A stretch of DNA of 64,000 bases, from the NCBI GenBank assembly GCA_021229015.1, contig CM037785.1, positions 43,980,543-44,044,542 on the forward strand, given 5' to 3'. Positions 1 through 12,800 of this stretch are shown here, one piece after another; the first letter of the stretch is position 1, and the number at the start of each line of letters is the position of its first letter. The DNA comes from Solen grandis (lineage: Eukaryota > Mollusca > Bivalvia > Adapedonta > Solenidae). A program made the translations under genes and the position numbers. The notes under the pieces were generated by a model. That model was not told the DNA's origin, did not search any database, and saw only the letters and a program-made list of their open reading frames with translations.

Positions 1-50
1 TAATAATCTATATTCTGTTTTAATTTGAATTACTTTTTCTCTTGCTTTTT

Positions 51-743
51 AGCTCACCTGAGCACAACGTGCTCAAGGTGATCTTTTGTGATCACCCTTC
101 GTCCGTCGTCCGTCGTCGTGCGTCGTCAACAATTTGCTTTAAATGACATCTCCTCTGAAACCACTGGACAGAATTTGATTAAACTTGGCAGGAATGTTCC
201 TTGGGTGAGGCTCTACAAAAGTTGCTAAAATAAAGTTGATCCATGAAGAACTCTGGTTCCTGGCAAAAAAAAAAAAAAACTTTAAAAATCATCTCCTTCA
301 AAACTACTGGCCAGATTTCAAAATAATTTGGTACAGATGTTCCTTGGGTCAACCTCTACCAAAGTTGCTTAAATTATTCCGATCCGTAAAAAACATGGCC
401 GCCAAGGGCGGGGCTTATTTGCCTTATATGTATATAGAGAAACCTTTATACAACATCTCCTCTGAAACCACTGGACAGAATTTGATTAAACTTGGCAGGG
501 ATAATCCTTGGGTCAACCTTCACAAAAGTTGCTAAAATAAACTTGATCCATGTAGAACTCTGGTTGCCATGGCAACAAAAAAAAAAAAAAGGAAACTTTA
601 AAAATCATCTTCTTCAAAACTACTGTCCAGATTTTAAAATAAATTTGTACAGATGTTCCTTGGGTCAACCTCTACCAAAGTTGCTAAAATTATTCCGATC
701 CGTAAAAAAACATGGCCGCCAGGGGCGGAGCTTATTTGCCTTA
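51..743 (-). mobile_element. Cap-and-core repeat element, minus orientation, cut by gap
   Basis: The 3' cap lies at the left edge (51-120, reverse orientation): AGCTCACCTGAGCAC followed by its near-palindromic partner, then a GTCCGTCGTC-rich stretch. Inside are core monomers of the 320-bp type: CTGGACAGAATTTGATTAAAC, the GTTGCCATGGCAAC palindrome at 563-576, and GGCCGCCA. The 5' cap would lie in the assembly gap. No transposase or replicase reading frame is present; short open frames in the core are repeat artefacts. Confidence 0.8.
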
Positions 744-2263
744 NNNNNNNNNNNNNNNNNNNNNNNNNNNNNNNNNNNNNNNNNNNNNNNNNNNNNNNNN
801 NNNNNNNNNNNNNNNNNNNNNNNNNNNNNNNNNNNNNNNNNNNTTTCGAGACAACGGGAGTCGACTGTAAGTAAACAAGAGGCCCATGATGGCCCTAAAT
901 CGCTCACCTGAGATAAATAGGTTGACCCAAGGAACATCTGTACCAATTTATTTTAAAATCTGGCCAGTAGTTTTGAAGAAGATGATTTTTAAAGTTTTCA
1001 TTTTTTTTTCTTTTTGATGCCATGGCAACCAGAGTTCTACATGGATCAAGTTTATTTTAGCAACTTTTGTGAAGGTTGACCCAAGGATCATCCCTGCCAA
1101 GTTTAATCAAATTCTGTCCTGTGGTTTCAGAGGAGATGTTGTTTAAAGGTTTCTCTATATACATATAAGGCAAATAAGCCTCGCCCCTGGCAGCCATGTT
1201 TTTTTACGGATCGGAATAATTTTAGCAACTTTGGTAGAGGTTGACCCAAGGAACATCTGTACCAATTTATTTTAAAATCTGGCCGGTAGTTTTGAAGAAG
1301 ATGATTTTTAAAGTTTTCAATTTTTTTCTTCTTTTTGTTGCCATGGCAACCAGAGTTTTACATGGATCAAGTTTATTTTAGCAACTTTTGTGAAGGTTGA
1401 CCCAAGGATCATCCCTGCCAAGTTTAATCAAATTCTGTCCAGTGGTTTCAGAGGAGATGTTGTTTAAATGTTTCTCTATATACATATAAGGCAAATAAGC
1501 CCCGCCCCTGGCAGCCATGTTTTTTTACGGATCGGAATAATTTTAGCAACTTTGGTAGAGGTTGACCCAAGGAACAGTACCAATTTTTTTAAAATCGGTT
1601 TTTTTTTTTTGTTGCCATGGCAACCAGAGTTCTACATGGATCATGTTTATTTTAGCAACTTTTGTGAAGGTTGACCCAAGGATCATCTCTGCCAAGTTTA
1701 ATCAAATTCTGTCCAGTGGTTTCAGAGGAGATGTTGCTTAAAGGTTTCTCTATATACATATAAGGCAAATAAGCCCCGCCCCTGGCGGCCATGTTTTTTT
1801 ACGGATCGGAATAATTTTAGCAACTTTGGTAGAGGTTGACCCAAGGAACATCTGTACCAATTTAATTTAAAATCTGGCCGGTAGTTTTGAAGAAGATGAT
1901 TTTTAAAGTTTTCATTTTTTTTTCTTTTTGTTGCCATGGCAACCAGAGTTCTACATGGATCATGTTTATTTTAGCAACTTTTGTGAAGGTTGACCCAAGG
2001 ATCATCCCTGCCAAGTTTAATCAAATTCTGTCCTGTGGTTTCAGAGGAGATGTTGCTTAAAGGTTTCTCTATATACATATAAGGCAAATAAGCCCCGCCC
2101 CTGGCGGCCATGTTTTTTTACGGATCGAATAATTTTAGCAACTTTGGTAGAGGTTGACCCAAGGAACATCTGTACCAATTTAATTTAAAATCTGGCCGGT
2201 AGTTTTGAAGAAGATGATTTTTAAAGTTTTCAATTTTTTTCTTCTTTTTGTTGCCATGGCAAC
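563..2263. promoter_or_regulatory. Cluster of perfect RFX-type palindromes GTTGCCATGGCAAC
   Basis: Exact 14-bp palindromes begin at 563, 1337, 1611, 1930 and 2250. The sequence is the canonical symmetrical X-box half-site pair GTTGCC-AT-GGCAAC recognised by RFX winged-helix factors in animals. The sites sit inside transposon core monomers, so occupancy in vivo is inference only. Confidence 0.5.
744..843. other. Assembly gap (100 N)
   Basis: Exactly 100 unknown bases, the usual placeholder for a scaffold gap of unknown size. It interrupts a core-repeat array and separates elements of opposite orientation. Confidence 0.99.
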
Positions 2264-2782
2264 CAGAGTTTTACATGGATCAAGTTTATTTTAGCAACTT
2301 TTGTGAAGGTTGACCCAAGGATCATCCCTGCCAAGTTTAATCAAATTCTGTCCAGTGGTTTCAGAGGAGATGTTGTTTAAAGGTTTCTCTATATACATAT
2401 AAGGCAAATAAGCCCTGCCCCTGGCGGCCATGTTTTTTTACGGATCGGAAAATTTTAGCAACTTTGGTAGAGGTTGACCCAAGGAACATCTGTACCAAAT
2501 TATTTTGAAATCTGGCCAGTAGTTTTGAAGGAGATGATTTTTAAAGTTTTCAAATTATTTTTCTTTTTGTAGCCATGGCAACCAGAGTTCTTCATGGATC
2601 AAGTTTCTTTTAGCACCTTTTTTAGAGCCTCACCCAAGGAACATTCCTGCCAAGTTTCATTAAATTCTGTCCAGCGGTTTCAGAGGAGATGTCGTTTAAA
2701 GCAAATTGTTGACGATGGACAACGCCGGACGAAGGGCGATCACAAAAGCTCACCTTGAGCACTTTGTGCTCAGGTGAGCTAA
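873..2782 (+). mobile_element. Complete cap-and-core element with 320-bp tandem core
   Basis: The 5' cap starts at about 873 (AACAAGAGGCCCATGATGGC, then CGCTCACCTGAG). The 3' cap ends at 2782 with AGCTCACCTTGAGCAC, a short loop, GTGCTCAGGTGAGCTAA. In between are about five to six monomers of roughly 320 bp, each alternating a 'GGAACATCTGTACCAA' half and a 'GGATCATCCCTGCCAAG' half. Exact GTTGCCATGGCAAC sites lie at 1337, 1611, 1930 and 2250; one-mismatch copies lie near 1017 and 2567. The cap hairpin ending in CTAA resembles Helitron 3' termini (CTRR), but no Rep/helicase gene is present, so it is non-autonomous at best. Confidence 0.85.
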
Positions 2783-2787
2783 TAAAA

Positions 2788-3376
2788 CTAGAATGTGTCC
2801 ATAGGACACAGATGCCCCCAGCATTTCATTGTTTTTGTTTCAATAGATTGATGATGATGGAAATATAGAAGTGGACACTAAGCAAATGGCATTGTCATTT
2901 TGAACAGAAACAAAAGATTTACCTTAAATTAAGGTGTTTTTTATTACAATATACTTACAAGCCAATTATGTATCAAAACATCATGTCCTTTAAGAGTTAT
3001 AGAGAGGAAACTGAAAATTACCTTAAAACTCTTAAGAAAGGGCCATAACTTCATATATATTTAGTGGAGAGTAACCACAATTAACTTCAGCCTGTAATTT
3101 GATATTATCTACATACACACCAAGTATGAATTACATCTATTGAGTAATACAAAAGTTATCGATTGGAAAAAACAAGTGCCAGTAACTCCTAAATTATGCA
3201 AAACAGAGTTATGGTTCTTGTACACTGCACTTCTCCTCATTGAGATCTGTTTTCCTATGAAGTTTCATGTTGATACCTCTTATAGATTTTGTGTTATGCT
3301 CCAGACAAAATTATGACGGACAGACAGACACACAAATGGTAAATACATGCTCTCTCTTCAGGGAGCATAAAAATGA
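2788..3376 (+). mobile_element. Second repeat family (ACTAGAATGTGTCC type)
   Basis: It starts six bases after the previous element with ACTAGAATGTGTCCATAGGA and ends near GGGAGCATAAAAAT after a GACGGACAGACAGACAC stretch. Similar 5' ends occur at 25785 and 29378. The interior is AT-rich, with phrases such as GGGCCATAACT that recur in other elements. No coding potential. Confidence 0.6.
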
Positions 3377-3611
3377 AAAATCCATGTACGCACAGTTTCA
3401 TGCATGCACAAAAACACCAACAGGGGTAACACTTAATGCCCCTTCACAATTCTTAAAATGGCAGGTGCATATAGACCTTTTCATTCTTCACATGTTAAAC
3501 ATGAATTCCAACTATTACAACTGATTAATGACTAATCATTGATTTATTCATTAAATATTTTCATTTTACATTGATACCTACTATTTTTTCACCCATGATA
3601 CCTACCTGGTT

Positions 3612-3823
3612 CTATCTCCAATCCCCTCTCTTCCGCCAGGCGATGTAAACTCCGTCCCAAGTGTCCACCATAGCTGTATCTGTATATTTCTTTTCTTCAT
3701 TTTTTTTTTTTTTTCCATAGACAGCGCCGCAAAGCAATGCAACAACAATGATGCCGTTCCCATTCATTTCCGTTTTACAAATTATTGACCCACTGTCTGA
3801 TTTCACGGAAAACTGATCAGGAT
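3612..3823 (-). CDS. Gene 1, terminal coding exon (protease Ser)
   Basis: The acceptor is TTTTTTTAAG and the stop TAG is at 3614-3612. It encodes residues 701-770. VKSDSGSIIC carries the candidate nucleophile Ser711, followed by strand-like IIVVALLCGAVYG and a lysine-rich stretch. The base before Asp-Ser-Gly is Ser, not the Gly of GDSGG, which departs from classical trypsins at the oxyanion position. Confidence 0.75.
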
Positions 3824-6800
3824 CTTAAAAAAGGAAAGAATATAAGCAAAAATTGAACATCCTTTTTCTTTTATTTTAACTTAAGTGCAGTTTCTCATAA
3901 TATGTATTTCAAAGTAAGCCGTTCTTGATATCAGACTCTTCCCAACATCTTAAACAGGACAATCATCGGATAATGGATACCTCCAGAAACTGCAGTCACA
4001 GTTACTGTTACCATGTCAGACTGTCTTGATAAAGTTGATAGATAAAAATAACAAAAGGGCAAATATGGCCCTGAATCGCTCACCTGAGAAACACTGCCTT
4101 CATTGCATATTAAAGTATTATGAGTCATACTGAATACATAATGCATGCAGAAGTATAGCAAGGTCATCTTAATTCCACAAACTGTACCTCACACAGCCAT
4201 CCAAATTTTGAAGGTCATAGCTCTAATAAGTCTATATAAAATCAAGTGACCCATGGGGCGTGCCAATTTTGACCCATTGGGCCATGATTTGAACAAACTT
4301 GGTAGAGGTCTACTAGGCCATATTACACATCAAATATCTAAACTCCAGGCCTTGTGTTTTCTTACTAAAAGATTTTTTTCTTGTTTTTCCTATAGAAGTC
4401 TATGTAAAATCAAGTTACCCCTGGGGAGGGGCCAATTTTGACCCCAGGGCCATGATTTGAACAAACTTGGTAAAAGTATACTAGACAATGATACACACCA
4501 AATATCTAAACTCCAGGCCTTGTGGTTTCTGACAAAAAGATTTTTCTAGATTTTTCCTATAGAAGACTGTAAAATCAAGTGACCCCTTGAGCGGGACCTG
4601 TTTTGACCCCAGGGCCATTATTTGAACAAACTTGGTAGAGGTCTACTAGGCCATATTACACACCAAATATCTAAACTCCAGGCCTTGTGGTTTCAAAGAT
4701 TTTTAAAGATTTCACTTTACATTTCAAGAATGCATGCAGCTTAAAACACATCAAAACCAGGTAGAGCTCTGAAACACTTATACATGCATCAAGAACAAAA
4801 GATATTCAATGAATTTAAAACAAGAGGCCATCATGGCCCTAGAATGCTCACCAGAGTACCATCAGCTTAAACAAGATTTAAATTTCAGATACAAACAATT
4901 TCAAAGTTTCTACACAGACTGAATAAGAAAACAAGCCAACCATCTGCAGGACTAATTTTTTAAGGGATCAAAACCACATAATGACAGTATAGGGCCATGG
5001 GTTCAATACAGAATTTAACTAGAGATTTATATGATATCATATAGAAAATATGATGTCTCCCCCCACCCCCATCCCTTCATATACACACATTTAACATGTA
5101 TTAGTTTATATACAGATTTTTATAAATATAAATTCAATCTAGTTTTCAAAGCAACACTAGTTCTACTACTTTATTAATCTTACTTTCCATTTTTTATGTG
5201 ACCACAGAATAAAGATTGTGTATATCATATAATATGAACATAGGTATAAACACAAGAAATCAATACAATTAAAGGGAAATTGAATTTTTAGAGAATGAAT
5301 GTATGTATATTTTTTGCATGTATGTGTGTATATAGGTATGTGTACATATACAGTTGAGACTCGTTATGTTGACAACGCGAATCTCAACATTTAGTTTATC
5401 TCGACATACTTTGAAAGTCCAGACTTTTTTCTCTATTAATTAATATATAAAATCCATTCTTATCTCAACATTTTGTATCCCGACATTTTTTATATGTTGA
5501 CGTATTTTTTTGGTCCCGATGGGTAAATTCTCACCTGAAACTATGTGTTTATCTCGACACGTGCCGACACGGTCACGGACATGCAAATATTCAGTATTGT
5601 CGCACTTTCGTAGATATTGTTCCCAACCAACTGACCCTTACTTTTATTTGAATAAAAATAGGTTTGGCCACAACGATGAAATGTGCTCCATTTTTAACAT
5701 CGTGTTTGTGGGACAAAATCTAACTGTAATCTATTGTAAAGATATGCTAATAGGTGGGTCATGGAACTATGCATTAGTGTTAATTGCAACATTAAAATGC
5801 TGCAAACTGTAATGTTTGGAAATTAACAGATTAATGCTAGATGCAATCATATATGCTTTACTAAATCATATAAAGTGTGAACTGGTGATCTAACAATGAC
5901 GCTATTTGGCAGTATTCAGAGCAAGTATACCAAAAGAAACTTGCATCATCAACTTAAAAAAACAAACAAACTCATTTTAGGCTTTAACATATAAGACAAG
6001 GTTTTTATTAGGCATATAGGGCTTTATAGACAAATTGTTACACAGTTCCAGGTACATATAAATTCATATGTCGACATACTCATATCTTGACATAATAATG
6101 TTTAGGATGAAATGTTGTATAAGTTAAACGTTGACAATGGACACTAGACAACGGACATTCATCGATCACAAAAGCTCACCTTGAGCACGTTGTGCTCAGA
6201 TGAGCTAAAAAAGGTCAACCTGAGTACTGGTAGACGCCAGATGACTCCTGATGCCGGGTCACACATCATCAATTTAAAGGAAAGAATTTTTTTGTTGAAA
6301 ATGCCAGATTTTACTTAATTTGCATTCTAGCATCTTCATTTCATAAGCAATCATCATCAAACTATATGTCAATGTTTATAGCCATAATTTCTTGGCCTAT
6401 GTCGATTATGGCTGATATAAGCCAATAAGGTCAGGAATTTTGGCCCTTTAAATATTAAAAATGGCCAGATTTTACTTTGTTTGCATTCTAGCATCATCAT
6501 TTTGTAAGGTCTTATCTTCAAAAGAGCTAACAAACTAATTGTGGATGATGGACAGATGACAGATGCTAGACATTCATCATTCCTAAGCGCTCATCCTGAG
6601 CACATGTGCTCAGATGAGCTAAAAGTACTAGTTCGCCAACCAACAAACTACAGACTATATAATTAAATGCTATAAAAAATAGCTACAATTACCTGAGTCA
6701 TTTTCATCTGCAAAAATATCGATTCCTTCTTGGACATCAGCTAAAGGCACAATAAGTATGCTGTAATGACGATCACCTGATTCATCAATTGGGATATAAT

Positions 6801-9800
6801 TTTTACTTTCAATGTAGTCAAAACTAACAATTTGTCCGTGTTTGCTGTTACCTTCACCTTTTGCCATGTAAACAGGATATATCCCACACTCTTCCTCTTT
6901 TGGCAAAATTGTCCATTTATCTGTCTTTTGAATGTTACATGGTTTCTTTACTTCTTTTGCACAAAGGCTGAGACGATCTTGCAAAACCTCAACTGTTGCA
7001 ATGTCAAGATAAGATGGTTCATATATCTCATAAGTTTTATCCCCAATGTGAACATACTCTCCATCAATTTTCACATGGGCTCTGTTGTCAGTCTCTTCAA
7101 AAACATGAGCACATGTCACAAAGTGCTTCTTTTTCTCTGTAGCTGTTTTTACCTTGCTTGCACCAGAGTCTGGTTCCTTGCTGCAAACATCGACAAAACA
7201 TCCTAGGCTTCCAAACGAAGAGGGTTCTTGAGGGTTTTCTGGGTTTAAAAAATTTGCTTTTAAATATGAACCACTCTCAACTGCGTCTGGCAGACGTCTT
7301 CCTGATTTTGTCCTCATCTCCATTTTAATGGACTGAGTGAGAAAGGGGTGGTTATAGTTGTAACATCGCAGAGTGGACTTGATTTCATCAGTCAATGTGT
7401 CGGTCACCTTAACACTAACAGAGATTGTCAACTTTCCGGAAATTGTACCACAGCCTTTCACTCCTTCAATTCTGGAAAAGAAAGGAATTTTGAATATTAA
7501 ATTATAATAAACAAGAAATATCTTTAAACAAGAGGGTCATGATGGCCTTGGGTCACTCACCTGAGAACCAGGTATTAGTGGAAGGAAAAGAAAGAGCAAA
7601 TATCTTATGATAGTGTTGAAAATGGGCTCTGTCCTCTGCCAGCCATAAATCGAGTGAGTACTTTAGGACAAGAAGAATTTTCAAATTTATATACATATAA
7701 GGAAAATGGACTTTGCCCCCTGGCAGCAATGTTTTTCAAATTATCAAAATAATTTGAACAATCTTGGTAGAGTGTGACCTAAGGAACATCTGTGCCAAAT
7801 TACTTTGCAATCCATCCAGTACTTTTGGTGGATAAGATTTTTAAAGTTTTTACTATATACATAATTATAATGAAAACGGGCTCCGCCCCATGGCGGTCAT
7901 GTTTTTCTATGGATCAAAATTATTTCAATAATCTTGGTAGAAAGTGACCTAAGGAACATCTGTGCCAAATAACTTTGAAACGCAGCGAGTTCTTTTGGCC
8001 AAGAAGACTTTTCAATTTGTACTACACTGTAAACTCTTTATAACGCGGGTTTGGGGGTCCAAGGTGGTGATCCGCGCTCTATGTGAATCCGCGTTATTGC
8101 TATTTCAGGTTAAAATCCCCACCCCCCCCAATCCACTTATACTGTATGCTATATCGAGTAAAGCCATCCCCCAACCACCCGCTTACACTGTACCGGTATA
8201 GTAAACGATAATGGGCTCTTAATTGTTTTACATATGACAGTTTGCCATCATTATTACGCTGACACGTGCTGAAGTGCGAAAACATAACAGGTTCATGTCA
8301 TTAGTCGGGGGGAAAAATAGCCGATATTGGCTTCTTAACTGTTTGACTTATGACAGTTTACCATTGTTCACGCACCTAAGTGTACTAGTGTGACTGGTTT
8401 TCAGCCTACAGCGAGAGAAACTAACACGCATCAGGTAATCGGCGGATAACCGGAAACCACTGTTTGTAAACAAAAATGGCGGCTACAATAGAATGATACA
8501 TACGAAAAATGCTATTTTTTTCCCCCAAAAAAAAGGGGTCCATGGACATCCTCGTTACATTGGATACAGCGTTGTTCCGAGGAGCGTTATAAGGAGTTTA
8601 CAGTGTATATTCATAAAAGGAAAACGGGCTCCGCCCCATGGCCGCCATGTTTTTCAACAGATCAAAATAATTTTAACAATCTTGGTAGAGAGTGACCTAA
8701 GGATCATCTATGCCAAATAACTTTGCAATCCAGCCAGTACTTTTGGAGGAGAAGATATTTGAAGTTTTTACTATATACATATAAGGAAAAAGGGATCCGT
8801 CCCCAGGCAGCCATGTTTTTCAACGGATTAAAATAATATGAACAATCTTGGTAGAGAGTGACCCAAGGAACATCTGTGCCAAATAACTTTGAAATCTTGT
8901 CAGTAGTTTTGGAGGAGAAGATTTTAAAAATTTTCATGTTTTTTATTTTCGTTGCCATCGCATGGAATCAAATTCTTCGAACAACTATGAAAGGGCTTCA
9001 CCCATGGAACATTTCTGAAAAGTTTCTTTAAAATTGGCCCAGTAGTTTAGGAGGAGATGTCATTTTAAGTTAAATGTTGACGATGGACAACAGACGCCAG
9101 CCATTCATCGGTCACAATAGTTCAATAGCACAATAGCTCACCTTGAGCACGTTATAGCTAAATAACTGTCAATTATAACATGTAAAACATATTAAAACTA
9201 TTATAAAGTTGGAAACGTCAGCAAAATGTTTACAAATATCAAGATTATAGGAGGTATTGTGAAGGCCATATAAAAAAACAAAATTAATTAACAAACTAAA
9301 AAAGAAAGCTTATCTAACAACTTCCATTACCGTATACACCGGCAGATTAGGCTCACTTTTTTTCCAGAAAATTCAAGTTTATAGAGGGGGTGCGCCTTAT
9401 ATGATGATATACAGCTTTTCAGGTTTCTTTTTTCAATCACCGAGAAGTGAAAATTACCGGTATACGGTCTCAGAAAATGGATATACTGAAAGCTAATGAA
9501 TACGATAATATGACACAAAGTCTATACGAAACCATGATAAACAATACCAGATTATTGCTTTTGTTCTTATTAGTTATTCTACAGGTATATTTCATGATAA
9601 AATGATCGTGAGAAACTGAAACAACTTGATGGAAGCCATTTTCAATATAAACAAATAAGTTTATTTTACGGGACCTCATGATGTATAGGAGAAACTTGAC
9701 AGGTGGCAATTGTTACGTAATGTTTGTTAATTGGGAGAATTTTGACAGGTGACAATGGTCCCCAGTGTTAGAATGCGGGGACACGGTTGAGTAATGTCAT

Positions 9801-12800
9801 GCTATGAAAATGTGTCACCTTTATCCTACCCGTCGTTAATGTAATGGTCTATCGGTAATCTTATGCCATGTGTAAATAAAACGGTTCACCGTATGATTAG
9901 CCCGGTGACGTACGGATAGCTTTCGATCTGTCAAAATGTACGACGGCGCAAATCTCAAAACAAGATTTCGCCGCATACGATACGATAAGTGATTTTTTTT
10001 TTCAAATAAGTTGCCCTGAAAGTTAGGATGCGCCTTATACATAGCTGCGCCTAATCTGACCGTGTATACGGTAAATATTTCCCTGCAGGGTCATTTGGAT
10101 TTTCATGTGAGAAAGTCTTACAACTGGCTTGTGGTAGGTTGGTGGTTCTACCCGGATGCCTCGATGCAATCGGGGTCTTCCTCCACCTGTAATTTTAAGC
10201 TGGACATCGCTATATGACTGAAATACTGTTGCAGCAACGGTAAACTCAAACAAGAGGGCCATGATGGCCCTAAATTGCTTACCTGAATTCAAATGCTAGA
10301 GAGAAAAGGCTAAAGTAAGATAAAAAATTTACACATAATAAATAGTATTTATATTTCATTAATTTTTAGCTCTGGTGGCCATCTTGGTAGGCAGACCTAT
10401 ACGATTTCAGCTATTTTTGCTCAGTACCACCTAAGGATCATTCCTGTAAATTTCATCAAAATCTGCTCAGTGTAAGGAAGAGGTGTCGTTTAAATGTTAT
10501 TCTATTTCTAGCTCTGCCGGCATCTTGGTTGGCAGACTGAAACAATTTGAGCTATTTTGCTCAGTACCACCTAAGGATCATTCCTGTAAAATTTCATCAA
10601 AATCTGCTCAGTGGTCAAGGAAGAGGTGTCGTTTAAATGTTATTCTATTTCTAGCTCTGGTGGATATCTTGGTAAACGGACCGGAACAATTTTCACTATA
10701 TTTGTGCAACATCACCCAATGATCATTCCTACTGAGTTTCATTAAAATCTGTTAAGCGGTTAAGGAGATGTCGTTAAAAGATATTTCTATTTTTAGCTCT
10801 GGCGGCCATCTTGGTTGGCGGATTGGAATGATTTAAGTTATTTTTGCTCAGTACCACCAAGCAAAACTGAAAGATCATATATCGCGTATATCAGATTGTT
10901 GTTTCCAGATCTGCACAATAAACTGCACAAACTCTCCACAGTAGTTACCTCCCCTGACTGAAGGCCGGATCTACTTTCACAAATTAGGGGAAATTGTGGT
11001 CTAAAAATAGACATATGCCTGCTTCTTATTTAGTTGTTTTAAATCATATTGCCGAAGCAGCATTCCTAAATTGATAAGGAAAGGTTAAATTTTCATTGCT
11101 ATTTTTCCTTTCATGTTTAAACTGAGAAAGAAACATGTTATATTAAGTAGAAAGATATGTACAACCAGAAACTCCCATTATAAGTTGGAATATCCTCAAT
11201 ATCCTAAAAATAGATTGTACAAGTCAATGATTGCATTGCTTTTACTCTGGCTTCATTTGCCTACCCACATTTGACTGGTTCAAGAAGTAGGTCAAAATCA
11301 ATTTGATACAGCTATGCCGAAAAAGAACCTGTTTAAAACAAGAGAGCTATGGTGGCCCAAGAATGCTAACCAGAATACCAATCAAGACAATTCAGGTCAC
11401 TTGATTTTACCTGGTTGCTTTCAGCAACGATCATATTCAAATTCCAGACACAAAGAATTATTATACATAGAAACAAGTCAACCACCTGGAGGTCTTATTG
11501 ACTTTAGCAATATATAAGTGGCTTATGAGGTGAATATTTGTACTAAATGAAATTAAATTCTGACCATTTGTTTCACAGAAATAGAAGACTGACCTCTTTA
11601 TATATTGAGAGTATATAAGGATACTATTTAATCCCCTAGGTACCTCATTTTCATAGGAATCATTTTTATATTGGCAATTATGATAGAGGACTATGAGTTG
11701 ATCATTTGTGCTCAATGAAATTTTATTTGACAATTGGTTTCATAAAGGATTCTTTTTTTAATTTCTATATAGAAAATATGTGGAAACTACTTTACCCCCT
11801 AGGGGCCTCATATTTCAAGAGATCAATTTATGGTAGAGGGCTATGAGGTGATTATTTGTGCTTGATGAATATAAATTCTGATTATAGGTTTCACAGAGGA
11901 ATCTTTTTAATGTTTCTATGTAGAGTATATAAGGAAACTAGCCAACCCCCTTTTGGCCTCATTTCTCAGGCAATCACTAGCATTATGAGATGACCATATG
12001 TGTTAAGTCAAACTAAAACTTGACCACTGGTACTTTGAAATTTTCTATAAAGAGTACCAGTTTATAACTTTGTTAGTATAGCAAGCAATATTGTCCGGAG
12101 TCCCCACCAGTAAAAACCCAATACCAAGAACTTATGCCATGCAGAGAGAAACAAGAAAATTATGGAAATAGTTTTAGATCCCTGAACTGCACTGACTTTT
12201 TAAGCATGCTCATGGTGTTGCACCAATACATCTTCATGTAATGACGAACACTTTTGTAAAGTTTAATGAAAATCCATTTATAGATATGGAAGTCACAGAG
12301 TGGACACGTAGATGTAGCCTGTGAATACCAAGGACAACTTCTAACAACTTTTAACAACTCCTGTGACCTTGACCTTTCAAGGACGCATACAGTTGATGCG
12401 CGTGACACACTTTTGTGTAATGATGAACACTTTTGTACAGTTTTATGAAAATCAATCCATTAATATATAGAAGTTATAGAGCAGACACAAAGATGTAGCC
12501 TATGATCACCAAAGACAGTTTATAACAACTCCTGTGACCTTGACCTTTCAAGGGTGCATATGATTGATGCAGCAACACACCCTTGGGTTATAAGGAATAC
12601 TTTTTTGAATTTTTATTGAAATCCAATTTATTGAAATGGAGTGGACATGAAAGCTGGACGGACGGACGGAAGAAAACGCGCAAAACTATTGTCCTCACCA
12701 TTGTTGTCCTAAACCAGTTTCACCGGTGGGGACTAACTAGCCGAACCCCTAGGGGCCTCATTTTCAAGGGATCATGTTAATATTTTCTTGGGGCATCATT

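Noticed and set aside
6670..6720. Protease nucleophile at the end of exon 5 (ENDSG)
   Set aside because: The Gly comes from reading into the GTAATT donor. The spliced sequence places the nucleophile motif in the terminal exon.
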